DNA of 64,000 nt from NCBI RefSeq assembly GCF_037975245.1, contig NC_092576.1:12949111-13013110 (forward strand), written 5' to 3'. The notes beneath the pieces are model-generated. The model had not been told where the DNA came from. It was given only the letters and a program-made list of their open reading frames with translations, and did no database searches. The translations under genes and the position numbers were made by a program. Within the stretch, counting starts at the first letter, position 1, and the number at the start of each line of letters is the position of its first letter. Source of the DNA: Apostichopus japonicus (lineage: Eukaryota; Echinodermata; Holothuroidea; Aspidochirotida; Stichopodidae). Positions 1 to 11,265 of the stretch are shown here, one piece after another.

Positions 1-445
1 CGTTACTATCGCGAGTGCGTTGGGCATATAAGTCCCATTGTTTCCGGGCTTCGCCTGTTGGGTGTCTACTTTCCACAATTGCATGAAACTTGTATGTTTG
101 CAACGTTCCTGGGCAGATTGTTGGGTATCGTAAAATAACATGCCGAGATCCCGAGTGTCCACTTGAACAGAATGAGAAGGGAAAGTAGACAGAGACGGGA
201 ATGTTGTGGTTGTTTATTTTAAAATTATTTGAAGAACTTGATAATGTGAAAAAAACTGTAACACTGAATAATATAAAAGGTATAAAGTCATTGACACCGG
301 TTTAGAATGTAAGTTTTTCTCTCGATATCTTGAGAGATATCGTTCAGTGCGAAGCTAAGTACGTTTACAATGATGCAAGTTTTTTCTCAACTTGGAGACT
401 GTTGTATTCCTCATTGTGAGCATGAGTTAACTTAGCCCAGCGTCC
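1..445. other. Unique AT-rich sequence, no gene seen
   Basis: No long reading frame, repeat or RNA fold stands out. It is followed directly by the U2-like fragment at 446. Confidence 0.4.
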
Positions 446-476
446 TCGCTTCTCGGCCTTTTGGCTAAGATCATGT
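446..476 (+). repeat. U2 snRNA 5'-end fragment
   Basis: The stretch matches the first ~30 nt of U2 snRNA (motif TTCTCGGCCTTTTGGCTAAG). It has T in GATCATGT where U2 has A; the longer U2-headed copy at 57901-58091 has the same T. Similarity stops before the branch-site recognition part, and the minisatellite begins. It is therefore a truncated member of a U2-headed repeat family and not a working U2 gene. Confidence 0.7.
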
Positions 477-985
477 ACAATAACCATGCTATGCCAGGGT
501 GCACACGGGGTACATGATACACAGTGTAAACCAACAAGTATGTTATGCTAGAGTATACAAAGGGTACATGATACATAATGAATACAAACAACTATGATAT
601 GCTAGGGTATACACATGGTACATGATTCACAGTTAAACTATAAAGTATATATGTTATGCTAGGGTATACCAAATGAACATGAGACTTAGTACCATATTAA
701 CACCTATGATATGCTAAGGAAACACAAGGCCTTACCATAACCCTAACCATAACCCCAACCCTAACCAAAACAATAACGTAAACTAAAAAGAATGTAATGC
801 TAAGGTGTACACAGGGTAAATGATACATAGTGAGTACTTTCAAGTATGTTAGGCTTGCTAAGGTATAGCCTACACAAAGAACATTATACATAGTATATAT
901 ATACTAACAGGTATGTTATGCTAGGGTATACACAGGGTTCATGATACATAGTGGATACAAACAAATATGACAGGCTAGGGTTAGA
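477..985. repeat. Minisatellite, ~60-bp degenerate unit, left block
   Basis: Repeated units carry the core TATGCTAGGGTATACACAGG followed by GTACATGATACATAGTG and a variable AT-rich spacer. About eight diverged units are visible. Near 735-775 the array contains a degenerate run of CCCTAA-like hexamers, before the main telomeric array. The same unit resumes at 2064, so the telomeric array sits inside this minisatellite. Confidence 0.8.
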
Positions 986-987
986 AC

Positions 988-2063
988 AACCCTAACCCTA
1001 ACCCTAACCCTAACCCTAACCCTAACCCTAACCCTACCCCTAACCCTAACCCTACCCCTACCCCTAACCCTAACCCTAACCCTAACCCTAACCCTAACCC
1101 TAACCCTAACCCTAACCCTAACCCTAACCCTAACCCTAACCCTAACCCTAACCCTAACCCTAACCCTAACCCTAACCCTAACCCTAACCCTAACCCTAAC
1201 CCTAACCCTAACCCTAACCCTAACCCTAACCCTAACCCTAACCCTAACCCTAACCCTAACCCTAACCCTAACCCTAACCCTAACCCTAACCCTAACCCTA
1301 ACCCTAACCCTAACCCTAACCCTAACCCTAACCCTAACCCTAACCCTAACCCTAACCCTAACCCTAACCCTAACCCTAACCCTAACCCTAACCCTAACCC
1401 TAACCCTAACCCTAACCCTAACCCTAACCCTAACCCTAACCCTAACCCTAACCCTAACCCTAACCCTAACCCTAACCCTAACCCTAACCCTAACCCTAAC
1501 CCTAACCCTAACCCTAACCCTAACCCTAACCCTAACCCTAACCCTAACCCTAACCCTAACCCTAACCCTAACCCTAACCCTAACCCTAACCCTAACCCTA
1601 ACCCTAACCCTAACCCTAACCCTAACCCTAACCCTAACCCTAACCCTAACCCTAACCCTAACCCTAACCCTAACCCTAACCCTAACCCTAACCCTAACCC
1701 TAACCCTAACCCTAACCCTAACCCTAACCCTAACCCTAACCCTAACCCTAACCCTAACCCTAACCCTAACCCTAACCCTAACCCTAACCCTAACCCTAAC
1801 CCTAACCCTAACCCTAACCCTAACCCTAACCCTAACCCTAACCCTAACCCTAACCCTAACCCTAACCCTAACCCTAACCCTAACCCTAACCCTAACCCTA
1901 ACCCTAACCCTAACCCTAACCCTAACCCTAACCCTAACCCTAACCCTAACCCTAACCCTAACCCTAACCCTAACCCTAACCCTAACCCTAACCCTAACCC
2001 TAACCCTAACCCTAACCCTAACCCTAACCCTAACCCTAACCCTAACCCTAACCCTAACCCTAA
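988..2063. repeat. Interstitial telomeric repeat array (CCCTAA)n
   Basis: About 179 nearly perfect CCCTAA hexamers run over 1,076 bases. A few CCCTAC variants occur only near the left end (about 1033-1060). The C-rich strand reads 5' to 3', as expected at the left end of a chromosome, but the array has minisatellite on both sides. It is therefore interstitial or subtelomeric. The near absence of mutation over the right 1 kb points to recent origin, or to homogenisation. Confidence 0.95.
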
Positions 2064-2249
2064 GAGTGTCTTATGCTAAGGTATGGGTGAATGATACATA
2101 GTAATTTCTTTCAAGTATGTTATGCTAGCTTTATACTATAGCTTCCACAAGGTACATAGTATCATAGTTTATACTAAACTGTATTTTATACTAGGGTATA
2201 CACAAGGTACATGATATATAGTGAATACAAACAACTATGTTATGCTTAG
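2064..2249. repeat. Minisatellite, right block
   Basis: Three further units of the ~60-bp repeat (TATGCTAGG...TACACAAGGTACATGATA) continue after the telomeric array. The block is cut at 2249 by the solo LTR, and a remnant unit resumes at 2890-2950. Confidence 0.75.
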
Positions 2250-2889
2250 TGTGAAGCGTATTCTAGTTTGTGTTAAGATATTGTTTACTTATTGTTAATA
2301 TGACGTCACACATGTCTCGCGTTTTGGTGGCTTGCTCTGTGGTGTGGCGGGCTATGAATCACGCGCTATTAGAATGGAATACAGATGTTTTTGTTTAAAT
2401 GATTTGGTTTGTGGGGTTGGAAGACAGCCAAACTGGTTCAAATTGGTTGAGTGTCCATTTGCATGTGCTCATCTGCATATCAGGTTGGCACTCAACCAAT
2501 CAAGAGTTTGGTGAGGGGTTAGCTATAAGTTTGGACCAATCAGGTTCAAGGGCAGAGCGTGTGCCCTTTGCATCACGTCATAATTTGTTATTTTAGAATG
2601 GGGGGTTAAGTTTCACCTAAAGACGTATCGGGGAGTTTAAGTTTATCCCCCGAAGCTAACAGACGTAGAACAGTGGGCTCCGTAGTTTATATTTATGATC
2701 AGCATTTATGCGTGTGCATTTTAATTATCCCAAGTTATAGTTATATTCAGAGTTAATAAAAAGGAACTTATTATCAAATATCCGCTTTTGGAGATTATTT
2801 ATAAACACTTTCCGGTTCACGCTCGGTTCAATGTTATAAGGGTAAGGCCCGGCTTATTGTTACCTGGAACTATCAAAATAAGCCTTACA
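2250..2889 (+). mobile_element. Solo LTR (640 bp) inserted in the minisatellite
   Basis: It starts TGTGAAG and ends CCTTACA, so it has TG..CA ends in imperfect inversion. The 4-bp sequence TTAG lies on both sides (2246-2249 and 2890-2893), and the minisatellite unit is continuous once the element is removed. Inside are CRE-like TGACGTCA, two CCAATCA boxes near 2495 and 2535, and AATAAAAA near 2757, which suit an LTR promoter and polyadenylation site. No internal gag-pol region follows. Superfamily cannot be assigned. The weak reading frames within it (2332-2596) are not credible genes. Confidence 0.6.
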
Positions 2890-2893
2890 TTAG

Positions 2894-4990
2894 GAATACA
2901 CAGGGAACTTGACACATTGTATATAGTTACAATTATGACATACTAGGATCTCTGAGTTTACTGCTTGTGCGATTAAATTGGGTTATTGTATTATGAAGAG
3001 ATCATTTATTGAATTATGGCATGATTTCATGTGCATTATTTGATTTTACAATGAGTTTTACTTCACAAAAACATTAAAAAGAAGATTACTATTCTCCCAA
3101 TGATCTATATCAGTTTTAGGAGTAGAGTCCAGAGAACTATACATTCATATCTGACATGAGATTTTGTGTGTTAAAATTCATCTGAGAGAACAAGAAATAT
3201 CCAAACATGATCAAGATTAGCGCAATTTGTATAATTCTTGGTCTGACTTTTGTTCCTATTTTCATTTTCCAAAAATGCTTTCACTTCACCACTATCTACT
3301 GCCAGACGTCTATACTCCCATGGAGGGCTAACAACAGCTGCATTTGTAATTTATGCTTTTGTGGGTTAACTTTTCGAAAATTTTCTCGACCAGTCACTGA
3401 AGTCAGTTTCTTCATTACTCCACCCTTAATTACTCCCTTCCTTGGTAAGGGATGGATGTGCATCCCCTGTGTTTTAAGCAGGTCTTATTCGTTTTTGATG
3501 AAACAAAGTAATTATATTTCATATTATCGAAACAAGGACTTTTTAATAGGCAATTGAGAGAGCTAAAACTCTAGTTGACTGACAATGGATTACGTATATG
3601 GAGGTGAAATATATTCTACCTTGATAGTAGAAAATCACACTTTTAGATCTTTGTTTTATTAAATCTGTATATGAAATAATTTATTTTTGTATATTTAATG
3701 TAAGCTTTACTTCTGGAAGTGGATTACAGTAGAGAGTCTGTGATGTCATAGTGACAGATGTTCCTCCAAACCAATCTTGTTGATCTCTCATTCTTAAAAT
3801 GATACACACCTGTCTTATATTTATTCAGTTTTCACACTTTTCATCATTTTTAGCTTAGTCAACATGCCCCCATCTAGATCCGTGAACTGTTATTATCCTC
3901 ATTGGTTAAATCAAGTTTACACTATAAAGAAAATCAAATACATTTATGGCCGAATTTGAATTACGAAATCACTGTTGTCAGACGCATAAAGTTTCACCAA
4001 TTCTCCACAAAACAAACTGTATAAGGATGCTCTCATCAAAAGATACAGGAAATGTCCAGTAGTTCTTTCACACAGGGAACTAAGCTACCAAAAAAATGCA
4101 TTTAGGTTTATCTAAATGTCACTTTATGTGAATCTTCTCGACAGGCGCCCTCATTTTCGTTCCTATCTGCATGTTTGTTGTGACAGAATGGTAGAGAATT
4201 TTTTATCAAATGAAACTATTAAATACAATATTATGTTTTTTTTTTTTACTTCTGAAAATGATCCACATATAAACTTTATATGAGCTCAGGATGAATAATT
4301 TATCTCATGTATTTCTTCCTATGGGATATGTCGTTTTAGTTTAGACTGTCACTGTTACTACCAAACACGATATACTGTCACTACCATAAACTTACACCAA
4401 ACTTAACACTCACCAAGCAATATGCATTATCACTGTCACACATCACATACTCACTATCATACCATGCAATATTCCATGTCACTATAATACAAAACCACCG
4501 TACATTTACCAAGCATTATACATATTCACTATCACCATCATGCATTGGTTAGTTCATCTTCACCACATTCTATCACGAAGTACACCGACACTCTTACCAA
4601 AAATAAATACAGTCATGAATGATCTCATAGTTAATACGCTGTACTTTTACGGTTTACTAAAATAGTACCACATTGTAAATGTTTGCAGTGTTATTGTTGG
4701 AACAAAAATGGATCTACCTGTAACATTTTACTCTCTCTCTCTCTTCACAAAACCTCATAGTCAGCAGTTTTTTAATCAAAATCAATTTCATAAATGACAA
4801 TCCTGCTATGTACGGTATGAAATGTTAACAACCAGATTTTATTCCTTACCAGATTTATTTCAATGATCTTATCTTATGATATCATGGTTCTATAAGAATG
4901 AGTATGCTTGCTGTCCTGGCAATAACAACTCCACACGGATTTGTTTAGAGATTAACGCTTTCTTTAACGTTTCAAATACCAGCTGTTAAA
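2894..4990. other. Gene-poor AT-rich stretch
   Basis: After a minisatellite remnant (to about 2950) the sequence is AT-rich and unique-looking. A 116-codon open frame at 3207-3557 (+) starts with a hydrophobic stretch, but has no recognised domain and no clear splice context. It is not called as a gene. A CA/CACTAT-rich region lies at 4340-4580. Confidence 0.35.
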
Positions 4991-4992
4991 AT

Positions 4993-4993
<1 letters not shown>

Positions 4994-5082
<89 letters not shown>
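4994..5082. repeat. (TA)n microsatellite
   Basis: Two long TA runs are separated by TTACA around 5036. Confidence 0.95.
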
Positions 5083-5084
<2 letters not shown>

Positions 5085-5630
5085 GCGGGAACGTCATATC
5101 TGTTTATAGCACTATTATTGCACTCTTTGGTTGATCTCTTCAAATGTACTATTTCAATGCAATCAAAAATTACAATAAATAATGAAAGAAAAACCAAGTG
5201 AGGTCTTTTATTTGCTTCACAAATTGTTCTTGAACTCTGCTCATGCATCTTCTCTATCTTCTCGTAGACCTATATTGATTGATTTCATTAATTAAATTAA
5301 ATTAACATAATATAATAAAAATGATGATTTGCGACAGTGAATGGCCAAGCAAAAAGATTAATCACTGTTTTATCGTCACACCGTATGGATACAATTAGTA
5401 TATAAAATGATGCAAGAAACATACTGCAGTTGTGCGACACGTCACGTTATTGTATATGTGACAAAAATGTTTCTTGAGATTGGACGATCACTTTCAAAGA
5501 GTGATATCAGTATCCCTTCGAACCTTTGAGCCTATTTTCAAATGACTAATGTGACACTCATTAACTGTTCATGCAATAGAGCCAATAACACGCATGCAGC
5601 TAAATTCAAGAAATGAACAACTTCACTCAT

Positions 5631-6364
5631 TTAAGGCGTAAAGCAAGGAAACTGCAGCCCGACATCATGTTCACGATCAATCCATTCTGCCTCAAAGCTC
5701 TCCGTCGGAGTCATATCAGCAAGGAACGGAGCCGCGTTACGGAAGAAACCGGTCATCGTCTGAACACTCATTCTAGCGGAACATCTTTTACTCGCACCGT
5801 TTGACGACACGGTACAGACATCGCCATTGGCACGATTCAGTTGACAGCGGTAATCAGCTAAAACTTGGCAAAAGCTTGTCGCGGACTGCAGGATGTCACA
5901 ACCCCAGTCAAATGGAGCTGGGTAGTTGGTAATCGTCAGATGTTCACCATACACAGCATTGAAGTCATCCTCCACCAGAGCGTCATTTTGACAGCCAGCG
6001 TCGTGTTGCATTACCAAAACCATTACGTCGTCACCTTTACGAAATGTCACAGTGCCGTCACTACATTCCTCGATGGAATCGATACGTTGGACTGCGTTTT
6101 GGTTAGTGTCAAAAGGAACCATAACAGTCTTGTCGTCATCGGAAAATATTGCAAGGGACAACAGCCCGTGACGTTTATCAGAGACAAATGGCATCGCGAT
6201 GGACATGTAACGACTCTCAGTAGAAACACTATCTCTGAGTCTGTTATCCATCTCAGCCTCCAGTGTGCGATCTGTAATAGTTTGGTAGGTTATTATCACT
6301 TCGGCGTATTTAGACTGGTCAAACGAACCACGTGGAAGGCCTTCAGCCACCCGAAGGTTAACCT
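5631..6364 (-). CDS. Secreted protein, unrecognised family: last exon
   Basis: This is the 3' exon of a minus-strand gene whose first coding exon is at 9027-9204. On the minus strand a splice acceptor (CATTTTTAAG, cut after 6365) opens an exon starting AG-GTT-AAC. It joins the phase-1 donor of exon 1 in frame, forming a GAG codon at the junction. It encodes about 243 residues to a TAA at 5631-5633, beginning VNLRVAEGLPRG. The sequence is acidic, has several cysteines (DWGCD, SFCQV, YRCQLN, DVCTV, KRCSAR, QFPCFTP) and no membrane segment. The whole protein would be about 303 aa. I do not recognise the family. The plus-strand frames over the same bases are shadows. A TTTATT (AATAAA on this strand) near 5207 may serve for polyadenylation. 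An extra intervening exon cannot be excluded. Confidence 0.65.
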
Positions 6365-6904
6365 CTTAAAAATGAGTAAGAAGAAAATTGTTGAAGTCAT
6401 AATGCATCGCAGGAACAATCACCTATGACAATAACTTATGAATAAGAGCCGACCCTTCCACGAGAATGGTTTTAAACGTGTTACTACAAATGTACACATA
6501 GAATAACTACAGATCATTAAAGTTAAATAAGCTACAGACCTCACGGAGCACGTTGGTGCTAAAAACAGGAAATGGTATCAACGAAAACTTATGAATAATG
6601 GAAAAACAAACACAATAAGAACACGACGAAAAATGGCAGTGCTTCCATTTAACATAATACCCATTTCTATTTTAGGGCTCAAAGCCACGTCCTATCTCAA
6701 TTACTTCAACAAATGCCTATTTTAAGACAATTCTTTTAATATGTTTCAGCCTTTACCGGAATTAAGGTGTACCGCCCATTGCATCTTCAAAATTCAAATA
6801 CCCACTTTAAGTTAACAAGCCATAGCTGTTTTACAAGTTATTAACATTCTTTCATATAAAGTGAACTGGTTTTCTTTCAACGTTAATACACAATTACAGT
6901 TTCG

Positions 6905-7234
6905 GCACCCGATACACACCGAGAACACAGTTACTACGGTAAATTTAAAGTTTTTTACCACAGTAAAAACTGGATCGTGCTATAAGTTCGGTAGCATGTG
7001 CTATTAGGATTACAGTAAGAACTGAGGATATGTGTAATTCCAACAAATTCAGTTGTAGGGATTTTTTGAGATTACACATATCCTCAGTTCTTATTGTAAT
7101 CCTTATAGCACATGCTACCGGCGATAGCACATGCTACCGGCGATTTATCGGATTTTCAGCATGATCCAGTTCTTACTGTGGTACAAAAGTTTAAGATTTA
7201 CAGTAGTTACTGTAATCTCTGTGTAAATCGGCTG
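6905..7234. mobile_element. Fold-back (long-TIR) MITE, copy 1
   Basis: The element is nearly one long inverted repeat. The left arm contains ACAGTAAGAACTGAGGATAT and TCGGTAGCATGTGCTAT, and the right arm carries their reverse complements around a short centre at about 7050. The ends read CACCCGATACAC and GTGTAAATCGGCTG. Copies 2 and 3 are at 47833 and 51003. It lies in the intron of the secreted-protein gene. A local 20-bp duplication (AGCACATGCTACCGGCGAT, near 7108-7144) is seen in the right arm. Confidence 0.8.
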
Positions 7235-7542
7235 GTTTCGGACGGTTAACTAAGAAATGCTGGTGAAATAAATTAATGTGCGCAAATAACATTCATCCAT
7301 AAAGATTTACCGTCCGATTCAATTAATGTTGCTGATTTTTTTGATGTTGTCGTATTGTTTTAATATGTGGATCGTTACTGTACTTCATTTGGTCAAGTTT
7401 CAGCTAACCAAGTTGAAAATGTTGAAATCTTACAAACTAAGGTTTTACATGTGAATAAATCTAATATCTGGACCACAATAGCACACATACAGAAACACTG
7501 TTGAGTTTACAATAAGAAATTGTTAATGCCTTGCTACATTTT

Positions 7543-7932
7543 CACCCGTTAATCATAGCTAGTACAGTGACTACTGCTCATGTTCCACCACCGTGCATCA
7601 GTAACTACTGCGCTGTGTTCGTAACACGGTTACATGTGTTACAGGTGGTACAGTAATTACTGCAAGTTTTTTCTTACTGCAAATTTAAAAATTTAGAACT
7701 TTAAAATTTAATTTTAAAATTTAAAATTAAAAAAAAAAATTAAATTTAAGTTTTTTTAAATTACCTCAAATTTTCGCCTGTCAGATTCGTAGTTCAACGT
7801 GTAACAGTTTTGCAGTAATTACTGTGCCACCTGTAACACATGTTACCGTGTTACGAACACAGCGCAGTAGTTACTGATGCACGGTTGTGGAACATGAACA
7901 GTAGTTACTGTACTAGCTATGAGTATCGGGTG
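7543..7932. mobile_element. Fold-back element with ~125-bp arms
   Basis: Arms at about 7543-7675 and 7810-7932 are close to perfect reverse complements (shared motifs ACTACTGCGCTGTGTTCGTA and ACATGTGTTACAGGTGG). They surround an AAATTTTAA-rich centre. The ends CACCCGTTAATC and GAGTATCGGGTG resemble the termini of the other fold-back family (CACCCGATAC), and both families repeat CAGTAACTACTG. They may be mobilised by the same enzyme. Confidence 0.75.
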
Positions 7933-8333
7933 ACATTTTACATGAGATGCGATATTGCAGTTCAATTCACAAAATTCCCGTATGTGTCTGTACAGTGTAC
8001 ACAAAACTTCACAAGTAATGCAATCCTGATCGTGATCCACCTGATCCAATCCTGATCCGGCCCTCACCTTTTTTTGGTTTTGCTTTCGTTTTTGCTGTAA
8101 GCCTAAAAGGATTCGACAACCGTCACTAGCAAATGGATACTATATATATATCAATAAATAAACATGCGAATTTCAGTATCCTTTGAAGGCCATTTAAAAT
8201 CCACAGTGGTCTCTATTGGTCACACACCAATATGTTGCCAATGAAAATGTTTTGGAAGAAAGATGTACACGCAAGTCATTAAATTAGATATATAGACCTG
8301 ACTGAATTCTGACTGTTGTTAACAGGCTGACAT

Positions 8334-8715
8334 TTAAAGGCATTGAAGACTCGCCCCAAACCGCGTGCGGCCATCTGAAAAAAAAGTTAGCTTTCTGTTG
8401 CTTGCAAGTGACGTTTTGTTCGTGTCGCTACAAAATGCAGACAGTAATGAAACGTGATACCTTGTCATCTTTAGCTGGACCTGAGATGTCCATCGCTGTA
8501 TCGTTTGTTCACTGTGATGTGGGTATTGACCGCAGCTGTATGCTGTATGTACTGACTGTACACTAGTGTCTAATTACCGACGGTAGCAAGCTGTGTGTGT
8601 ATTTTCTGGGTTCGATGGTGGTGTCTAACACTTCTGTTACACCTCATTCGAAACTTGGTCAGATTACCGGCATTAGACGTTTTTATTTATGCGCGAGTCT
8701 TTGCACCCTTTTTAA
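8334..8715 (+). mobile_element. TTAA-flanked MITE, copy 1 (382 bp, complete)
   Basis: It begins TTAAAGGCATTGAAGACTCG and ends GCGCGAGTCTTTGCACC..TTAA, giving ~20-bp terminal inverted repeats within TTAA on both sides. Other copies are at 13730, 17875, 38371 and 62573. TTAA target duplications are typical of piggyBac-type elements, but the superfamily is an inference. It carries no coding sequence. Confidence 0.8.
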
Positions 8716-9026
8716 CTATGAACAGGATTTAACTGTTAATATAATTGCTTTATGAAAATTGCAAATAATTTCTTGTTTTGTTTTCTGTCCTAATTATCTA
8801 CTTTAAGCTAAACAAAAAGGAAGAAAAACTGGTAATTGGTATATACCCTTCCAATTACGAAGATGTCAATTTTAATTAGTTTACTTGGTATTTGCCTCAA
8901 ATTTCATCCGGCCTGTTAATGTATATTTAACGTTATGTATATTGTATGTTATTTAATTTGAAAGGTATTTTTTTTATAATAGACTCGTTTAATCGCACAC
9001 CTAGGTTTAAATTGTATTCCACTCAC

Positions 9027-9204
9027 CGTCACCACAGAAATCATCAAGACCTTTCAGTCGTCTAAGTTCGGCTTCGAGTGCCTCACGATTCATGGGGAAT
9101 CTTGCCGCGGTGCCTACATTCCTGGCTGAGCGTAGGCTAGGAATAACTTCAGCAGTAGTGTAGCAACACAGGAGAACATACAGGAAAACATATACCCCAA
9201 ACAT
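9027..9204 (-). CDS. Secreted protein, unrecognised family: signal-peptide exon
   Basis: First coding exon of the gene ending at 5631. ATG at 9204-9202 opens MFGVYVFLYVLLCCYTTA, a clear signal peptide. A hydrophilic stretch follows with a short charged segment (residues 39-51, EALEAELRRLKG) and then FCGD. The frame reaches a textbook donor (G|GTGAGT) at 9026, leaving phase 1, which fits the acceptor at 6365. An in-frame upstream ATG near 9393 would put ~60 residues before the signal peptide, so the downstream ATG is preferred. The plus-strand frames here are shadows. The product is probably secreted; function unknown. Confidence 0.65.
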
Positions 9205-9660
9205 GGTAAACTTTGAGGGAACTATATCTATGGAATATCTTATTGTCAACTGAGAAATAAAAACCCTTGACTGAAAGCTATACATGCATTTTAGAGGACC
9301 AAGTGTAAACGTGTGGATGAGGGTCAATATTAACGCCGCTTTGGCTTTTATGGTACTACAAATTTGCAGGCATAAAAACTGTTTTTGCTTCAATGAGAAT
9401 GTTAAAATATATCATCTTGAACGTGTTTTCGTCAACTTCCTTTGCTGTCAGGCCAGCAGTGATTTCGCTCCACAGCTCACATCCATTTGGTTTATCCCTA
9501 ATATTACTTGGTTGCATTTCGATGGCTATTTTGCCTTATTCTGCAGTTAATGTCATCGTTGCCGATGTGTGTTATTTCCTTAGCGTGACCAAAGGGATAT
9601 TTCCGCTTGGTCAAGGTCGGGCAAATGTCATTGCTGCCCTCGCCCAATAGTGTTTAGGGT

Positions 9661-10585
9661 GTGACCTTTTATACCCGCCTCCTTGCTGTTCATACTTACG
9701 TAAACGATGCATACTTACGTAATCGATGCATACTTACATATTATGTGAATTACGTATACGTAGGCTTCATTCATCTCATGGTTCAGAATGGCGTAGCAAA
9801 TGCTCCTATAGCAGAGTTCCTTAGTATGTATCATATATGTTTTATATAGGTATTAAGCGGCTAGATATCCTAATTGTATACCTCTTTTTTAATAACACAT
9901 TATTGAGATTTGCTTTTAATATGATTTTGCTATATGCTTGTGCCTGTTATTATTGCTGCCTTTTGTTGTTTCGCTTATTTTGTTAGAGTACCTTGACTTA
10001 AAGTATCGTCTTTGTAGAGTATTCTCTCAAAGTTCTCATTTTGTCGGTTAATTTATACATATTCTCCAGAAAGCCGCCGCAAACCCCAGAAAGCCACAGT
10101 AAACCCTCGGTAAGCCCCTGTATACCGCAGATTGTCGTGGAGTTGGTTTTGCCCGGAAACGATTGTAAGTTGAGTGTTATAATTATCAAGAATGCAATTG
10201 TTGTTAATCTTACTCTATGTTTTGTTTTATGTTACCAAATGTTATTTGCTATACTTCTTCCTTGTTTGCATAATTTATAAGGAGAAATATCAGGCTTTAT
10301 TACATTATTATTGATTTGTGCAAATTCATGTGTTTGTTTCACCAATGCTTGTATATTAATGTTTTGATATTTTGACTTTATATTTTTCACCGTGGTCCTG
10401 TTGAGGCACGCGTGTGCAAATAAACGGGTTAAAACCAATCCGACTACTTGTTCAGCATCATTGAGCGTCGTCTCTGTGACAGTATTGATATTTCAAAGTA
10501 CGGACTATAAAGGCCTCCGTAGAGTAGCTGCAGAGTGTTTCTCCATATTACATTATAGAAACAATACCACAATATATATATATAT
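9661..10585. other. Intergenic stretch with short repeats
   Basis: Holds a ~20-bp triplet repeat (GATGCATACTTACGTAA, 9690-9740) and unique AT-rich DNA. No gene is supported. Confidence 0.35.
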
Positions 10586-10793
10586 ATACCCAGGTATCAA
10601 ACCATATGGCCCCATATGAGAAATTAATGGTCCATCTGGGCTAAAGTACTAACCCATATGGGTCATATGGGTTAACCCATATAGTCCCTAGATGAATCTT
10701 GGGTGCAAAATGTTATGGGGCAACCCATGTGGGGCCCATATCTTGACCCATATGTACCCACTATGTTATCCATATGGGCCTACTGCCTGGGTA
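10586..10793. mobile_element. Small TIR element filled with CCATATGGG palindromes
   Basis: It starts TACCCAGGTATCAAACCATA and ends CATATGGGCCTACTGCCTGG, so the ends are inverted repeats beginning (T)ACCCAGG. TA lies at both sides. Inside, CCATATGG-type palindromes recur roughly every 15-25 bp. It resembles the palindrome-filled elements at 11266, 41800 and 45345. Confidence 0.6.
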
Positions 10794-10929
10794 AAGTAAC
10801 TTATTTAATTTAACGATGCTTGAATATGACAATATATAGGCCTTCAAATATACTGTAATGCTGTCATAATTTCATTGACTGCCTCAGCTCAGAGTTGTAA
10901 ATTCCGTTAGAGACATTTTTGATTCCAAC

Positions 10930-11262
10930 CCCCCTCCCCCTCCCGAAGGTTGAAGATTACGTAGAGCCGTTAGGGAACTTTCCCTGGGGGAGGGGGTGGG
11001 GTTACGAAGAATAGTTGAAAAGCCAGCAAATGAACGAAGAAATGTAGTGATAATTAACATATATATATCAACTTTTTCTGTGTACTTATGATATGTAGAG
11101 CCAAGTTGGGACACCTTTCTCTATTTTCCCCAGGCGGAGTGGGTTACTCAGAATAGTTGAACAAGTCAGTAAATGAACGAATAAATGTAGTGATAATTTA
11201 TATATGGTATGTGGAGCCGTAAGGAACCTTCTGTGTAGTTTTGCTTGGAAGGAGGGGAGGGG
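10930..11262. repeat. Tandem ~190-bp segmental repeat
   Basis: Two units share GGGTTACGAAGAATAGTTGAA.. / GGGTTACTCAGAATAGTTGAA.., then AATGAACGA.ATAAATGTAGTGATAATT and a purine-rich CCCTGGGGGAGGGGG-like part. A third partial unit continues after the element at 11266-11923, which therefore inserted into this tandem repeat. Confidence 0.6.
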
Positions 11263-11265
11263 GCG

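Noticed and set aside
5613-6428. Plus-strand frames over 5613-5804 and 5865-6428
   Set aside because: The minus strand has the signal-peptide exon, matched splice phases and a longer frame; these are shadows.
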